From Heritiera littoralis (lineage: Eukaryota; Streptophyta; Magnoliopsida; Malvales; Malvaceae): a DNA stretch of 64,000 nucleotides. Under the pieces are notes generated by a model. The model saw nothing but the letters and a program-made list of their open reading frames with translations, was not told where the DNA came from and ran no database searches. A program made the position numbers and the translations under genes. The stretch lies in NCBI GenBank assembly GCA_031772115.1, contig JAPDPK010000018.1, positions 1,096,501 through 1,160,500 on the forward strand, written 5' to 3'. Positions 12,601 to 26,100 of the stretch are shown here, piece by piece (the first letter of the stretch is position 1; every line of letters begins with the position of its first letter).

Positions 12601-13347
12601 AAATAATTACTGAACTATTATCCAGTGATTTGGATTTATAAGCTACTGTACTGAAAAGACTATTAACTGTAACTACTATTTTACCACTGTACTGTCACGT
12701 GTTTTGAACTGTACTGAAAGGAAGAAAAATAAATGGTTTATACGATTTATAATTATGGAAAATGGGTATTAAATTGTTTTATCAAGACAATTTATAAATT
12801 ACTCCCTATAGTCGCTCTGGGTTTCCGAGACAAGAAAGGTATTCCAAAATATCTTCCATGCTCCATCTGGATTTCCTGGCCGATTATAGTATCCTTCCTC
12901 ACTGTACTTAGTACACGGTTAGGAGAATAAAAGTTTTACAACATATAGATTTCATTATATCAAGCAGCATACGACTCCTTTACTGAGCATGTGGTTCGCT
13001 CACCCCTTTACTTTCAAATTTTCCAGATTTAGTACAGGGATTATTTGATGGCTTCCTCGGACGAATATAGTTGCGAGTAGCCCACTGGGACAAAGAGCAT
13101 TGAAATTTAAAGGTACAGCACTTCTCTTATATATTCAGACACTTGTATACAGTACTACATTATTGTAAAATAGAACAGGGGATGTAAAGTGTAAGGAATA
13201 TTGTTAAATTTCATATTCTGAATTTACTAAATAAATAAATGTTTACCATTTATTACTGTTACTGATCACGTGTTAAAGGTATCACAAACAGCCCAACCAT
13301 AAATTGTGTATAAAAATATGTTATTTACTGTACTGTAGACTGTTACA
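9657..13347 (+). repeat. Complete gypsy 3' LTR, type A (3,691 bp)
   Basis: It starts TGTGAGACCTG and ends GTAGACTGTTACA, so it has TG...CA ends. Internal landmarks shared with the other long LTRs are a GTGAG donor-like site after GCTCAAG near 10831, GTGCAG/GAGATTAGG near 11719, the stem AAAATACCTTT (12031-12041) with AAAGGTATTTT (12091-12101), GAGACTTTAGGCCCC near 12120, CACGTG at 12169 and 12696, and 'ttcgctcacccc' near 12992. The short open frames inside it are noise. No partner 5' LTR is present in the window. Confidence 0.85.
12376..12490 (+). repeat. 29-bp tandem repeat inside LTR A
   Basis: The word ACTGAACTG recurs at 12383, 12412, 12441 and 12470, an exact 29-bp spacing. The units read roughly CTACTGATTACTGTTT plus the word. 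The minisatellite sits in the place where other LTRs of the group also carry tandem repeats, but with different sequence. Confidence 0.8.
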
Positions 13348-14904
13348 TATTTCTTTCTGAGACATGTGGTCTCGAATGATGGAGTGACTATGGCTTTGCC
13401 TAAAATTGAGGTAATTACTAAATAGGAGAGACCAAAGATAGTAATTGATATATGGAATTTATTAAGTTTAGTTAAATATCATAGCCGGTCTATGGAAGAG
13501 TTGCGGCATCAACGGCTCCACTGATATGATTCATATGTGAGGAAGTTAAATGTGAGTCGATGAGTATGTATGAGTGTAGTATTCAAAAGTTGTTAAAAGA
13601 TTTTAATTGTGAAGTACTATACCACTAGGGGAAAGCAACTAAAGTGATAAGTGTGTTAAGTTGAAAAAGGTATTAAAAAGGTATTTCATATGATGATTAG
13701 GGAACGTAAATTGTTGGAGTAATTCTCGAATCTTGGATCGAATGTGATTTCCTCTGACGATAATGTGTTTATGGCTAGATTTAAGATCGAGCTAGACTTA
13801 ACAGATAGAATTAGTTATACTCAGAGGAGTAAATAAATAAATTTACTGCCAATCATGTAAATGGATTTCCACTTGAATTATGAAATTGGTACAGATAGTT
13901 TGAGACAGAATTTGTATTTCTGGATAATTATCGGTTAAAGAATCTAATTTTGAAAGAGATCACATTTCCAGGTACATTTTACATTTAAGTAATATTAAAT
14001 GTACCATAAGAATGGAGAGTGTATTGATAACTAAGTATGAAAAGGGATATCGTGGAGATTGCTACCAAATGTCTCACTTACGGTATGTGAAAGTTAAACA
14101 TTAAAGTCTACAAGTTTATTTCAGCCTCTACCAAACCAATGTAGAAATGGGAGCCGATCATGAGAGATTTTATTTTGGGTTATTAAAGAATCGGAAGAAT
14201 CGTGATGTTATAAAAGTGATTATAGACAGATTGACTAAATTAACTCATTTCTTTGTCATCAGATTTATTAATTCTCTTAGTGCCTTAGCCAATATATATA
14301 TATATATTCAGGAAATAGTGAGACTCTATGTGGAGTTCCAATGAGCATCACTTGTGATAAGGATTCCTAATTTTTTTCATGCTCTTAGAAAGATATTAGG
14401 AGGCTTGGGAATCCCAATCAACTGTCAGCGCTGCTTTTTATCCGCAGTACCAATGAGTAGTCCGAGCATACTATCCAGTCGCTCGAGAATGTGTCGAAGG
14501 CGTGTGCTTCAAATTTTAAAAGCTCCTAGAATGATCACTTTGCACGCAAATTGGTTAGTATCGACAAGGCATCACATGAGGCGTTAAGTGGTAAATGATT
14601 TAGATTTCCAATTATATTAGAAGAAGTGGGAAATCGAAAAATTACCAACTTCCATCTAGGTAGAACAATCTTCTTGTAATCTACAAATTATTTGGAATAA
14701 ACTGTAAATTGTACAAAATCTACAGAAGATTATGCAGATATCAATGCCCCACCTTAAAGTCTTCAGTTGGAGACTCTATAATGAGAAGAGTGCATTGGTG
14801 GTAGCATTTAAAGGAGAAAACTATATGAGAATTAGAATGCCTAAAGTATATAAGCTATTTCAGTGACTGGTTTGGATGAAATTTGGAAGACCAAATTTCC
14901 TAAA
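13348..14904 (+). pseudogene. Ty3/gypsy pol 3' part, heavily decayed (RNase H end to integrase)
   Basis: No PBS follows LTR A, so this stretch does not begin as a complete internal region; it is a truncated body belonging to LTR B. Recognisable pieces are YYTTRGKATKVISVLS (the linker after RNase H) near 13617-13660, MKRDIVEIATKCL (integrase zinc-domain region) near 14037-14080, and the frame at 14147-14344 containing VIIDRLTKLTHF and EIVRLYVEF of the integrase core. The frame at 14354-14587 is mostly a shifted reading of the rest of the core. Stops and frameshifts are frequent. The homologous decayed stretch occurs reversed near 58.9-59.4 kb. Confidence 0.7.
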
Positions 14905-14917
14905 AGTGGGGAGGAAA
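14905..14917 (+). other. Polypurine tract before LTR B
   Basis: AGTGGGGAGGAAA directly precedes TGTGAGAACTG. The flanking words ('gaccaaatttcct') match those before LTR A, which supports the same role. Confidence 0.8.
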
Positions 14918-17900
14918 TGTGAGAACTGTCCATACCATTAATGTACATGTGTAAACATTTATCTATTAATTTATTTTTGTATATTTTGTAAATTATAAGT
15001 AAACAAATAATGTGGGCCCCACTTGATTTATAGTGCCCAGATGTATATAAGATTGAGGAAAACAGTGTACGAAATGTGTAATAATCATAATGTGAAAATT
15101 TTGAGATAAAAATCCTTTATTTATATTATTTTAGAAAAGTGTTGCAACAAATTAGAAAATAACAGTTATATCTTGAGAGTATTTTGTAAATTGTGCCCAA
15201 ACTAAAATAAATTGGGATGAAGTAAAAATGTCATAATATTCTATGTGAAAAGGAATTTAAGATAGTTTCAATAAATTTATCAAATTGGTGGTTAAATTAG
15301 AAATTTATGTGATTGACCTAATAAGGGTAATTTCGTAATTTCACATTATTAGTGAATCGCGCGTCAATGAAACCACCATGATTCATCAAAATACATACAA
15401 TAAGAATTTTTGGTGATAAAATCCAAATAATTACATAGTTACAAAAATTATGGAAGCTTAAGGTTAAAATCGTTCGAAATTTGCATAACCAATGGCATTT
15501 TCGTAATTTTGTCCCATTCTAGAATTCTCTTTATAATTCTCCCAAAAGCATCCAGCCACTATTCATCATCCCTAGCCTCCATCCTCACGCCACCATAAGA
15601 AAAGAAAGAAGAAAGAAAAGAAAAAAATTTACATAACTTATAAACTAGCCATTATTTCATTAAATTGTCTTTTACAAACCTATTCTACTCATCAAGTTCT
15701 ACCTACCCATACCAAAATCTCTTTGAATAAGTGACAAAACAAGGATAAAGGAAGCCTTAAAGTGTTCGGCCAAAGGTATGGAAATTTGTACATTTTGTTT
15801 CATTTAATTCCAATAATGTAGAATGATAAATTCAAGCATGCTAAACATGTTTATGACATTAGATTTAATTGAATTTGGCTAAATCAAATTCCACCATTAA
15901 ACGGCGGCTTCGGCCAAGCTTGGAAGTATAGGGAACCATAGTGTTTAATGCATAAAAATGATGCAAAATTAGAGAACAAACATGGTTAAGCATAAATATG
16001 GAGTTAGATTGAAGAAATTCCATGAAAATGGCAAGAAGGTATATTAGGCCTAGGCAAGGGGACCCACATTCATGGTTGCATTTGATGATTTTAGGGCGCC
16101 ATTAGACTATAGAAATTATAAGGAGTCTGCCGGTGCAATCAGATTTAAAATCCGACTTAAAACAGAGAAATTATATTTTAGCACTGGTAGAAATTATACC
16201 GAGTTAATATTCCTAGTATACAATGTGGCTACTATTAAGCATGAAAAGTAGCTTAAAAATAAGTGTTAAGTGAATTAATATTTTTGGTGAATTTATTTGC
16301 AGCCCAGGAGTATTGGATTACGAGTGGTGCGATCGAGGAAATCGAATAAGTCAAACAGTAAGGGATGCCTATGTAGACTGTAAGGATATTATGGATGCAT
16401 GGTTTCAATGGAAATGATTTTATGAAACTATTTTGGAAGTGAAATGCTTGGAAAATTGCGCAACATGTGGTTTTTTACTAGAATTGAACTGTGTTTAAGG
16501 TGTAGGGAGGCTAGGGTATTAGCAACCGTCATGCTGCTGAAATTTCATAGAAAATTTTCTAAAAATATCATAGAATATTTTAGTGCATCATTAAGTGAAT
16601 TCCTAGCCTTCGAAATGAAATATTTAATATTTTTCACAAAATGTGAATTTATAGAAAAATAATATTTAAATATTCATGAAAAAGAATTTTATCGAAATAA
16701 AGTTACTAATATGTTCTTGAATGTATTTCACAATGAAACAATGTGTTTACGAAAGCTAATATTAGGCTTGGAAGTTAAATATTCAATATTTTCCATAAAG
16801 TGGGAAATTATCGAAAAACAATATTAAATATTCATGAAATCAATTTTCAACAAAATGAAAGTATTGAATGTGTGTATATGTGTTTTACGGTGAAATAGAT
16901 ATATATGGAAATTATTACTACGGTGTGAATATTTTGTAAAACTATTGTCATCATACTGTATACTGTGTGATTTTATACCTTTATGGATTTTTGACAATAA
17001 TATCTATTTTTACTAAATTCCATAAAGGTGACGTGATTACTTATAAACTGTTTTGAGACTGAAAGGCCCCATATCATACTCATGTGTTAAAGTGTGTTAT
17101 CTGTGTGAAGCTGTTGATATTGATCCTATCCTTAGTGTCTCGGTTGACTCCTGATCAGTGTACGACCAAGGACAATTATAAACTATGGTCATATGTCTTA
17201 TGTGTTACGTTACTGTTTCCCTATGTGGATTATAGCATGATATATTCAGGGTGTTGCTTGGTCTCCATTCACGTGTTACTATTTTACTATTATGGTTTTT
17301 CACTGAAATGTTACTGCTACTGAAGTGTTTCCGTTACTGAACTGCTTACTGTACTATTTACTGGGTTTTATCGAAGTGTGTGAAATATGAATAAAGTGAT
17401 TTGGTAAAATACTAATTAAAGTATTTTATTTAAACGGTTTTATAAACCATTATGTGATTATTTATTTATTTAATTATTATTGTTTACTTAACGATTTATC
17501 GTACTGTTTATTGAAATGTTACTACCACTGAACTGTTTACTGTACTCGAGAGTTTACTGTACTGTTTATTGAATATTATAAAAGGGTGAAGGTGATATTA
17601 TAAAGTGAAATTGAAATTAATTTTTTAAATATTTTATTTATTGGCTTTTATATACCATTTATTTGATTTACTGTAATATTGAAATTTATTAATGTTATTT
17701 ATATTAAAATCAACATCTACTCCCTATAGTCGCTTCTAAGTTCCTGGATAAGACAAGTATTCTAAAATACCTTCCATACTCCATCTAGATCCCTAGCCGA
17801 CTATAGTATCTTCCTTTACTGTCCCTAGTGTACTGATAGGAAATAAATGTTTTTAAATGCATATAGATTTCATAATATCAGTTCTGCATATAATTCTCTT

Positions 17901-18278
17901 ACTGAGCACGTTTCGCTTACCCTTTATTTTTCCCACTTCATAGATTATATTAAATGGTTAATTCGTGTATCGTTCTGGGAATTGACTGCATTTTGGTTAT
18001 CTCGAAGCAGATTATAGTAGATCTTGGAGGTATTGTGCTTACATTTATATGTTCAGACATTTTTATACAGTACTACTTGTTGTAAATTTAATCTCAGGAG
18101 ATGTAAATTGATTTATACAGCTGTAAATATTAATTATTTATGTGAATAAAATATTATGTAAAGTGTTATACTATTTTAAGTGGATAATGTTAAAGGCATC
18201 ACAGGCAGCCCAACCAACCATTGTATACGTGTGATATGTGATAAATGTAATAATTACTGTATATAACAGACTATTACA
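14918..18278 (+). repeat. Complete gypsy 3' LTR, type B (3,361 bp)
   Basis: Ends are TGTGAGAACTG and AGACTATTACA. It matches, in reverse orientation, the LTR at 20099-23158 along its length: for example 'gtggggccccac' against 'gtggggccacat' near the 5' end, and 'aaatcctttatttatattatttt' against its reverse partner. Landmarks include TTCGGCCAAAGGTATGG near 15765, CAGTAAGGGATG near 16359, GTGTAGGGAGGCTAGG near 16498, the stem ACCTTTATGG/CCATAAAGGT at 16977-17029, and 'ttcgcttacccttta' near 17910. It is followed at once by minus-strand pol, not by a PBS. Confidence 0.85.
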
Positions 18279-19300
18279 GATAATACTGCCATATCTTCAA
18301 AGCAAACACCATAACGGCTAACTCCAGATCATGAGTCGGATAGTTCTTCTCATGCGTCTTTAGTTGCCGAGAACCATAGGCAATCACCCGACCATTTTGC
18401 AACAAAACACACCCTAAACCCTTGCGGAAGCATCTGTATACACTGAGAATCCCCCTAATCCTCTGGAAAGGGCTAGTACAAGAGTAGTAGTCAGTCTCTG
18501 CTTCAATTCTTGGAAGCTGTGCTTACACGCATCTGTCCATTCGAATTTAACATCCTTATGTGTGAGTCGCGTTAGTGGAGCAGCAAGTCTATAGAACCCC
18601 TCGACAAATTGGCGATAGTATCTGGCTAGATTTAAGAAACTCCATATCTCGGTCACCGTCTTAGGCCTCTCCTACTGCACAATGGCCTCTATCTTGGATG
18701 GATCAACGGACACACCATTCTTAAATACTACATTTCCCAGAAAAGTAATGTGATCTAGCTAGAATTTGCACTTACTGAACTTAGCATATAGCTTTTGGTC
18801 CCTGAGAGTCTACAGAACTCTATAAAGGTGTTGCTTATGCTCCTCCAAAGACTTAGAATACACCAAAATATCATCGATGAATACAATCACAAACTTATCC
18901 AAATAAGGCTTAAACACCTCATTCATCAAGCCCATAAATGCTGCAGGGGCATTCGTCAGTCCGAAAGGCATCACCAGAAACTCATAATGTCCGTATCAAG
19001 TCCGAAATGCAATCTAGGAAACATTCTACTCTTGAATCTTAAGCTGATGATAGCCTGATCGGAGATCTATCTTAAAGAACACACGCACACCCATAAGCCG
19101 ATCAAATAAATCATCAATCCTGGGTAGGGGATACTTGTTCTTGATGGTTACCCTGTTTAGCATCTAATAATCTATACATAACCTTTGGCTGCCATCATTC
19201 TTCTAGACAAATAATATTGGTGCATCCATAGAGACACACTGGGATGAATAAATCCTTTATCCAATAACGCCTGCTGTAACTTCTTCTGAGTTGCATCGGG
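18279..19300 (-). pseudogene. Ty3/gypsy reverse transcriptase and start of RNase H, broken
   Basis: Read on the minus strand, the 19300-19210 piece gives QKKLQQALLDKGFIHPSVS, the N-terminal part of gypsy RT. Next come FKIDLRSGYHQLKI (near 19060) and then VFIDDILVYSKSLEEHKQHL near 18900-18840, which contains the catalytic F-x-D-D type motif. The open frame 18656-18414 (EIWSFLNLARYYRQFVEGF... to VYTDAS) is the RT thumb and RNase H start. The frame ends at THEKNYPTHDLELAVMVFAL, where it is cut at 18279 by LTR B. Several stops are visible, so it is not functional. It is the pol of the element whose 5' LTR is at 20099-23158. Confidence 0.85.
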
Positions 19301-19960
19301 GATGTACTATCTGTGAAAAGCATCAACAAAAATATCCTAAGTCACCACTTGATGCTAGGCCAATAACACTGTTTAGGTTGACTTCCACCAGTGCTCCGCA
19401 TCATCTGTCAACTAGAACACTGCTAACCTGACCTTCTCCGTCTTCAAACATCACATGTATCAGAGTAGCTTCTCCATGGCATTTACCCACTACTTTGCCA
19501 CCAGTGGATCCTTCTCTCCTTTAAATTTTGGTGGATCTAACTTCTTGAATTGCTGCACTAAATTAACATCGCAATATGACTCCACGTCTCGGGGCGACTG
19601 TACTGGTGGTGGTGGTGGTACGACTTGTGCTTGTGGTATTGGCTGTTAAGCAGGCTAAGGCTCTGGAGTTGGCTATGCAGGAGGTGGTGCTACTGGTGGA
19701 GCTACTGGAGTTGCCCTCTCTCTTTTTGCCTAATTAACAACTCGATCAACATGATACATGGTGATAAAATCTACCAACATCCTCTCCATACGTGACATCT
19801 GAGTATTTAGGCTATCTGACTGGGGAGGGTGAGTCGGTCCTGGGACGGGCTCCGGTACTGGTTCTGGAGTGTGAGGCTCCAGAGTTTGCTCTGCCCTACG
19901 TTTTCCTTGAACCCTATTAACTCAAGTTACCCTTCATCCACTCATTTCTGCACAGCATAG
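19301..19960 (-). pseudogene. Ty3/gypsy gag (capsid region), broken and fused to RT
   Basis: On the minus strand a Pro-rich N-terminal stretch (PVAPPVAPPPA, and PQAQVVPPPPPVQSP) precedes QQFKKLDPPKFKGEKDPL, then TEKVRLAVFQLTDDAEHWWKS and DIFVDAFH. These are the hallmark words of plant gypsy gag capsid. Several stops interrupt it. Directly after the DAFHR*YIPDATQ stretch the reading passes into RT (QKKLQQALLDKGF). The zinc knuckle, protease and RT N-terminus that normally lie between are missing, so an internal deletion of more than 1 kb joined gag to RT at about 19300. Confidence 0.8.
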
Positions 19961-20078
19961 ACAGTTCATCGATTTACGGATAATCACTCATTTATATATC
20001 CGGACTATGCAGTACCAGAAGAGATGTTAATCACTTCACGTTTATCATAAAGACATCGACAGACATCAGACAAACCTC

Positions 20079-20090
20079 GCTTTGATACCA
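20079..20090 (-). other. Primer-binding site, initiator-Met tRNA type
   Basis: On the minus strand TGGTATCAAAGC lies 8 bp inside the end of the 5' LTR. The plant tRNA-iMet site is TGGTATCAGAGC, so there is one mismatch. It fixes the orientation of this element as minus. Confidence 0.9.
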
Positions 20091-20098
20091 ATAACTAC

Positions 20099-23000
20099 TG
20101 TAACAGTCCATATATACAGTAATTCACATATTTCCACACATACAATAATGATTGGGTTGTCTACGATGCCTTTATTTCCCACTTCATTTAACAGTAACAT
20201 TTTATAATAGTAATTTATTTTAAGTTTACATAAACAAGAATATTTACATATCAATATTCGTTTGTCATTTACATCCCCTGTTCATAATTACAACATAGTA
20301 GTACTGTAAAATAAGTTTGAACATATAACAAAATGATTATACCTCCAAGATCCATACTAAGCTGCCTCAAGATAACCGAAAGAGAAGCCGAAATCTTCAG
20401 ATAGGTAAATCACGCAGTCACTGAATATAATTTGTGGAGGTGGAAAATAAAGGAGTGAGCTAAACGTGCTTAATAAAGGAATTGTATGCAGAACTAATAT
20501 TATGAAATCTATATGCATAAAAGCAATTTATTTTTCCTATAGGTACACTACGGACACTGAAGGAAGGATACTATAATTGGCTAGGGATCCGAATGGAGTA
20601 TGGAAGGTATTTTAGAATACCTGTTGTGCTCGGAACCTAGAAGCAACTAGAGAGAATAAAAGTTAAATTTGATATAAATATCATTTGCTAAATTTTCATA
20701 TATATAATAAATCACATAAAATGGTATAGAATATCATTAAATAAATTATTTAAGAATAATTTCACTTTCACTTTAAAATATCACTTTCACATTTTAATAA
20801 ACCATAATGAACAGTAACTGTAGATAGTTCAATACGAAAAATAGTTCAGTGATAATAACGGTTCAATACATAGTACGAAAACAGTTTCAGTAATAGTACA
20901 GTTCAATAAAATAGCATGGTAGCAGTAATAGTGGTGGTGACTAGGCAACACCCAAAATATATCATGTTATAATCTCGGTAGGGAATGGTAACAGTAAACA
21001 TATGAGACATATGGCTATAGTCTATAGATGTCCTCAGTGTATAATGATTAGGTGACACTGGGACGCTGGAGATAAGATCGGTATCAATAGCACAATAACA
21101 GTAACAGTAACAGTAAACATCTGAGCATGATACGAGGCCTAATAGTCTCAAAATAGTATTTAAACAGTAATATCCCTTTATGGAAATCAATAAGATAAGT
21201 AAAAATCTTCAATCAATCAATCCATAAAGGTTAATTTATAATACAGTGAATATTTTAGAGAAAAAAAGTTATAAAATATTCACATTGCAGTAATATATTT
21301 TATAAACCATCTATTACACTACAAAACACTTTTAGAAAATTATCGTTAGCTTCACTTTAATTAAATTCGATAACACGAATATTTAAATATTATTTTTCGG
21401 TAAATTCATATTTTATGAAAAATATTAAATATTTAATTTCTAAGGCTAGGAATTCACTCAATCATGCATTAAAATATTTCATGATAGTTTTAGAAAACTT
21501 TCAAGAAATTTCAACAACATAACGGTTACTAATACCCTAGCCTCCCTGCACTTTAAACAAAATTTAATTCCAGCCAAAAACCACAATGTGCACAGTTTTC
21601 AAGGCATTTCATTTCCAAAATATTCTCATAAAATTATTTGTATCGAAACCAGGCATCCATAATATCCCTACGGTCTACACACGCATCCCTTACCTGTCTA
21701 GCTTATTCAACTTTCTCTATAGCACCACTCGTAATCCAATACTCCCGGGTTGCAAATAAATTCACCAAAAATATTTATTAACCTTAATTTAATTTTTAAA
21801 CTAATTTCCTTTAATAATTGCAGCCATATTATACACTGGGAATATTAACTCAATATAATTTCTACCGGTGCTAAAACATAACTTCTCCGTTTTAAGTCCA
21901 ATTTTAAATCTGATTACACCGGTGGACTCCTCATAATTTCTACAATCTAATGGCACCTTAAAATCATCAAATGCAGCCATGAATACATGTTCCCTTGCCT
22001 AGGCCGAATTCTCCCTCTTGCTAAATTCATGGCTTTTCTTCGATCTAATTTCATATTCATACTTAACTATGTTTATTCATCAATTTTGCATCATTTTCAT
22101 GCATGAAACACTAAGTATCCATTGACTTCTACCCTTGGCTGAAACTCCCCTTTAATGGTAGATCATGATTTAGGTCAATTCAGTTGAATCCAACACCATA
22201 ATCATGCTTATCATGTTTGAAAATATTAAAATTCACCATTAAAATCAATTGAAACTACATGCATAGTAAGAAGTACCTTGTGGCCAAATTCTTCAAGGCT
22301 TCTTTTCTCTTGATATATTCACTTCTACACTAAGCTTTGGGTATAGGTAGATAGAGCTTGAAGAGAGGAAGAGATTTATAGAAGAAATTTTTATGAGATA
22401 AGGTATGTGTGAGAAGATATGGAAGCTTTTATTTTCTTTTCTTCTTTCTTCTTCTATGGTGGACGTGAGATGGCTTGGGAGAGATGATGGATAGTGGCCA
22501 ACAATCACAAGAGGAAATATAAAGAGAATTCTAGAAGGGGGCAAAATTACGAAAATGCCCTTGGTTATGAAAATTTCAGACAATTTTGCCCTTAAGCTTC
22601 CGTAATTTTTATAACTATGTAATTGTACTCCCAAAATTCAGATTTCATAACCAAAAATTCTTATTGGATTTATTTTGATGAATCATAGTGATTTCATCAA
22701 CACGCAGTTCACCAAAAATGTGAAATTACGAAATTACCCTTTACGAAATTACCCATATCGGGTCAATCGCGTAAATTTCTAATTTAACCACCGATTTGAT
22801 AAATCTATTTACACTATCTTAAGCTTCTTTTCATGTAGAATATCATGGTATTTTTACCTCATCCAAATTTTTTTTAGTTTGGGCCCAGTTTACGAAAATA
22901 CCCTCAAATGTAACCGTCATTTTCTAATTTATTGCCACACTTCCCAAAATAATATAAATAAAGGATTTTGATCTCACAATTTTCACATTATGATTATTAA

Positions 23001-23158
23001 ACCTTCCGTACATTATTTTTCTTCAGTCTTATATACATCCTGGCACTATAAGTTAGTGGGGCCACATTACTATTTCACTTAAAATACACAAAATATACAA
23101 AATTAATTAATAAATAAATGACTACACATATATAGTAATAGTATAAACGGTTCTCACA
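20099..23158 (-). repeat. Complete gypsy 5' LTR, type B' (3,060 bp)
   Basis: On the minus strand it starts TGTGAGAACCG and ends TGGACTGTTACA, next to a PBS. It belongs to the same subfamily as LTR B at 14918-18278 but lies in the opposite orientation. The stem is CCCTTTATGG (21174) with CCATAAAGG (21222). The palindrome-like AGGTATTTTAGAATACCT lies near 20605-20622. The 113-aa and 95-aa minus-strand open frames inside (22293-22634 and 20903-21190) have no domain and are taken as noise. Confidence 0.85.
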
Positions 23159-26100
23159 CCTATGATAGAAGAGACTAAGATATTTTGTTTTGCATTCCCT
23201 AATCTTGTGATAGAAAATATTAGGAAATTTCATTCATTAGTCATATGATAAAAGAGACTAAAAAATTTTCATTTTTACATTCATCACTTATCCTTATTAT
23301 AGAAAAGACGAAAAAAATTTTATTTTGCATTCATTCTTTAATCTTTGAATTAGAAGAATATTAGGAAATTTCTTATTTCTAAATCTTTTCAGTTTTGTTA
23401 TTTTGTAGAAGAAACATACTGGCATGACGAATTCGAATAAAATGGTTGTCTATATCTTTGTCTTATTTTTGATCTTCAGCAATGTTCAAAGAGGGATAGT
23501 TGTAGACATATAATTTTGTAAGAACAATTTTTAATAAAAATCAAAAAAATAAAAAATAAAAATGATAAGAAGAAACAAGTCAATATTGGTCTTCATGCAA
23601 CCCAAAACCCTAAATTCTTATACAAATGTCAAGCAAAATTCATGCAAACCCTAAAATTAAGTTTCAAAATTTAAAATTTCATATAAATGTCACAACTCGA
23701 AGGCTACAACGTACACTTAATAATCACACTTATCTTATTTTTCCGAATTTACGAATTAATTTTTTTTCACTTTAAGGTTTGTATTCAATATCAATGTCAT
23801 TGCTAAACATTTTTCACATTTCTCAATTTGATTTAACTCAACATTGTCATTTAAGTTGCTAACTCCTAGAGCAAATCAACTTACTTTCTCAATATTTTAA
23901 TTCAAGATTAACCTACCAAAACAAAAAGATCGAAAACTTCCCTTTATAAATAATCAATTTTCTCCTGTTAATTAACCTGCAAAATATCTATAGATTTCCA
24001 TCATCATGTCTCAACTCCACAATCCTTAATTTATATCACCATACACTACACACACTCCTAGAACCATCAATTAAACATATTCACATTCTATAATGTTTAT
24101 ATTTATTATACCACAATCATATCCTAGATTGCACTCGATAATCATACTAATTTATAATAATCTAGAGCGATCTTAAGTTATATCTAAAAATATTTCCAAT
24201 AAACATGTACTATGCACTTTAAAATGTCCATACATGATAACTGAAATGATATACAATTTTGTATACCTCAAAAAAAAAAACAAAAATATCACTTAGAGGA
24301 CTTAGACAAGTACCACTAATCGATATTGTCCCTGAGGCCTTGCACAGAAACTCTGAGCGTGGTGTTAGCTTGTATGATCTGTAAGGTTATTAGAAAAGGG
24401 CAAGCAAACCAGAGCTCAGTAAGTAGTTTAAGTAAATGCATGTCAGACTCATGTTGATCTACATGCAAATGCACAAATAATCAACATTGAAGTGATGTTA
24501 TGCATGGCATTAAATCATGATACCAATGATCCAATATGGACTTTAATCAAAACACTTTTGGTATGCACTTCAATTTAAAACACTTTTATTATGCACTTTA
24601 TTTAAATCACTTTCATTATGCATTGTGATTGGATCAAATCACTATGCATTTTGATTAAATCAAAACACTAGGCACTTCAATAAATTGTTCACTATGCACT
24701 TCGATAAACTGATCACTATATACTTTGATAAATCAGTCACTATATACTCCGATAGTCGTTAGGCATATAGCCTCCATTCATTAAACTCAATACTGATAGT
24801 AAAACGATAATCTGTAAAGTTTAGGCAAAAATCCTCAATCACTGATACAATTATGATAATGATAATGATGTCTGTCTTAACTAGTGATGGAATGGTGTTC
24901 CAAGCAACATGAAATCTATGGCCATTGAACAATACTTCAGTCTCGCTAATCAGTCGAGAGATGGAACTTGCCTGTTAGTCTCTCAGACAAGTATAATTTA
25001 CCTAAAGCATTAGGTATATTACACTACTCTAGAGCACAAAGTTCGATAGACAAGTAATAGGGCTTAGAGCTAAGCTCAATAGGCTAGAAATGACCCAAAG
25101 GTCGTAGGATATGCCTACACTAAAAAAACGGTTCGAAAACAATTTCTTCATGTAGCACTTGGCTTCCATGGATTTCAAAACACTTATTAAATTATTTTTG
25201 AGTTTCAAATATAAGGAAGTTTCAATTTATTTCAAAGGTTAGTTCAAACCAAGACTTTGCAAAATTTAAAACATAATGCAAGTCCTTAACAATATAGATA
25301 TCAAATAACTCAACTCAAAACATGCCATACATGAATGCACATATGCATCAATTTACTTCACTTAGCATGCACACTTGGCTGGCCATAACACGCAAGGTAG
25401 ACAACAAGTTTTAATCCAGCCCAAGCATAAACTGAATTTATAAACTAACATACCTTTACTCTTAGCTTACTTATCTCAATGTCCAGCGATAGCATTTGTA
25501 TTTTCTTAACTTAAGAATTAACCAAAATATTTATAAAATTTAAAACAATTCCTACAAGATGGTATTAATAGATTTTACTTAACCCACTTACCTTGAGGCT
25601 TCGTAAATTTCCTTTATGAGCTTCCAAATAAGCATTCAAGCCTTTACACATCCCTTGTCATTACAGATCAATTCATTATTTTCCTAATAATGTATCCTCA
25701 CTATGCTAAATTGCAAGCCCAAACAATCTTGGAATTCACAATTAAATCAAATTCCCTACTAACTCAATACTACTCCTCATTATCATTTACATGATACATT
25801 TATATATATGTATGTATGTATGTATATAAAAATAATTGTATTTTTTTCTTCTACTCCATCCTAACCATGGCATATACCTATATACACGTGTATATATACA
25901 TGTTCACAACTTGTACATCATTACTTCATTCATTGTTCATTTTTTTTTGTCAAAGGCATTTTATATATTAATAAACAAATTTATTTATTTCTTTTCTTCC
26001 CAGTTTTAGTAACCTTCCACTATTTTAATCCAACACTACCCACATTAGCCTTGAACTAATCTGAAATTGCCACCAAAATTAGATTTAAATATACCTGTTT

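Noticed and set aside
18795..19058. 87-aa plus-strand frame
   Set aside because: A shadow of the minus-strand reverse transcriptase with its VFIDDILVYS motif.
24540..24760. Possible CRISPR-like array
   Set aside because: Units are degenerate and contiguous without unique spacers, in a plant genome. It is an AT-rich tandem repeat.
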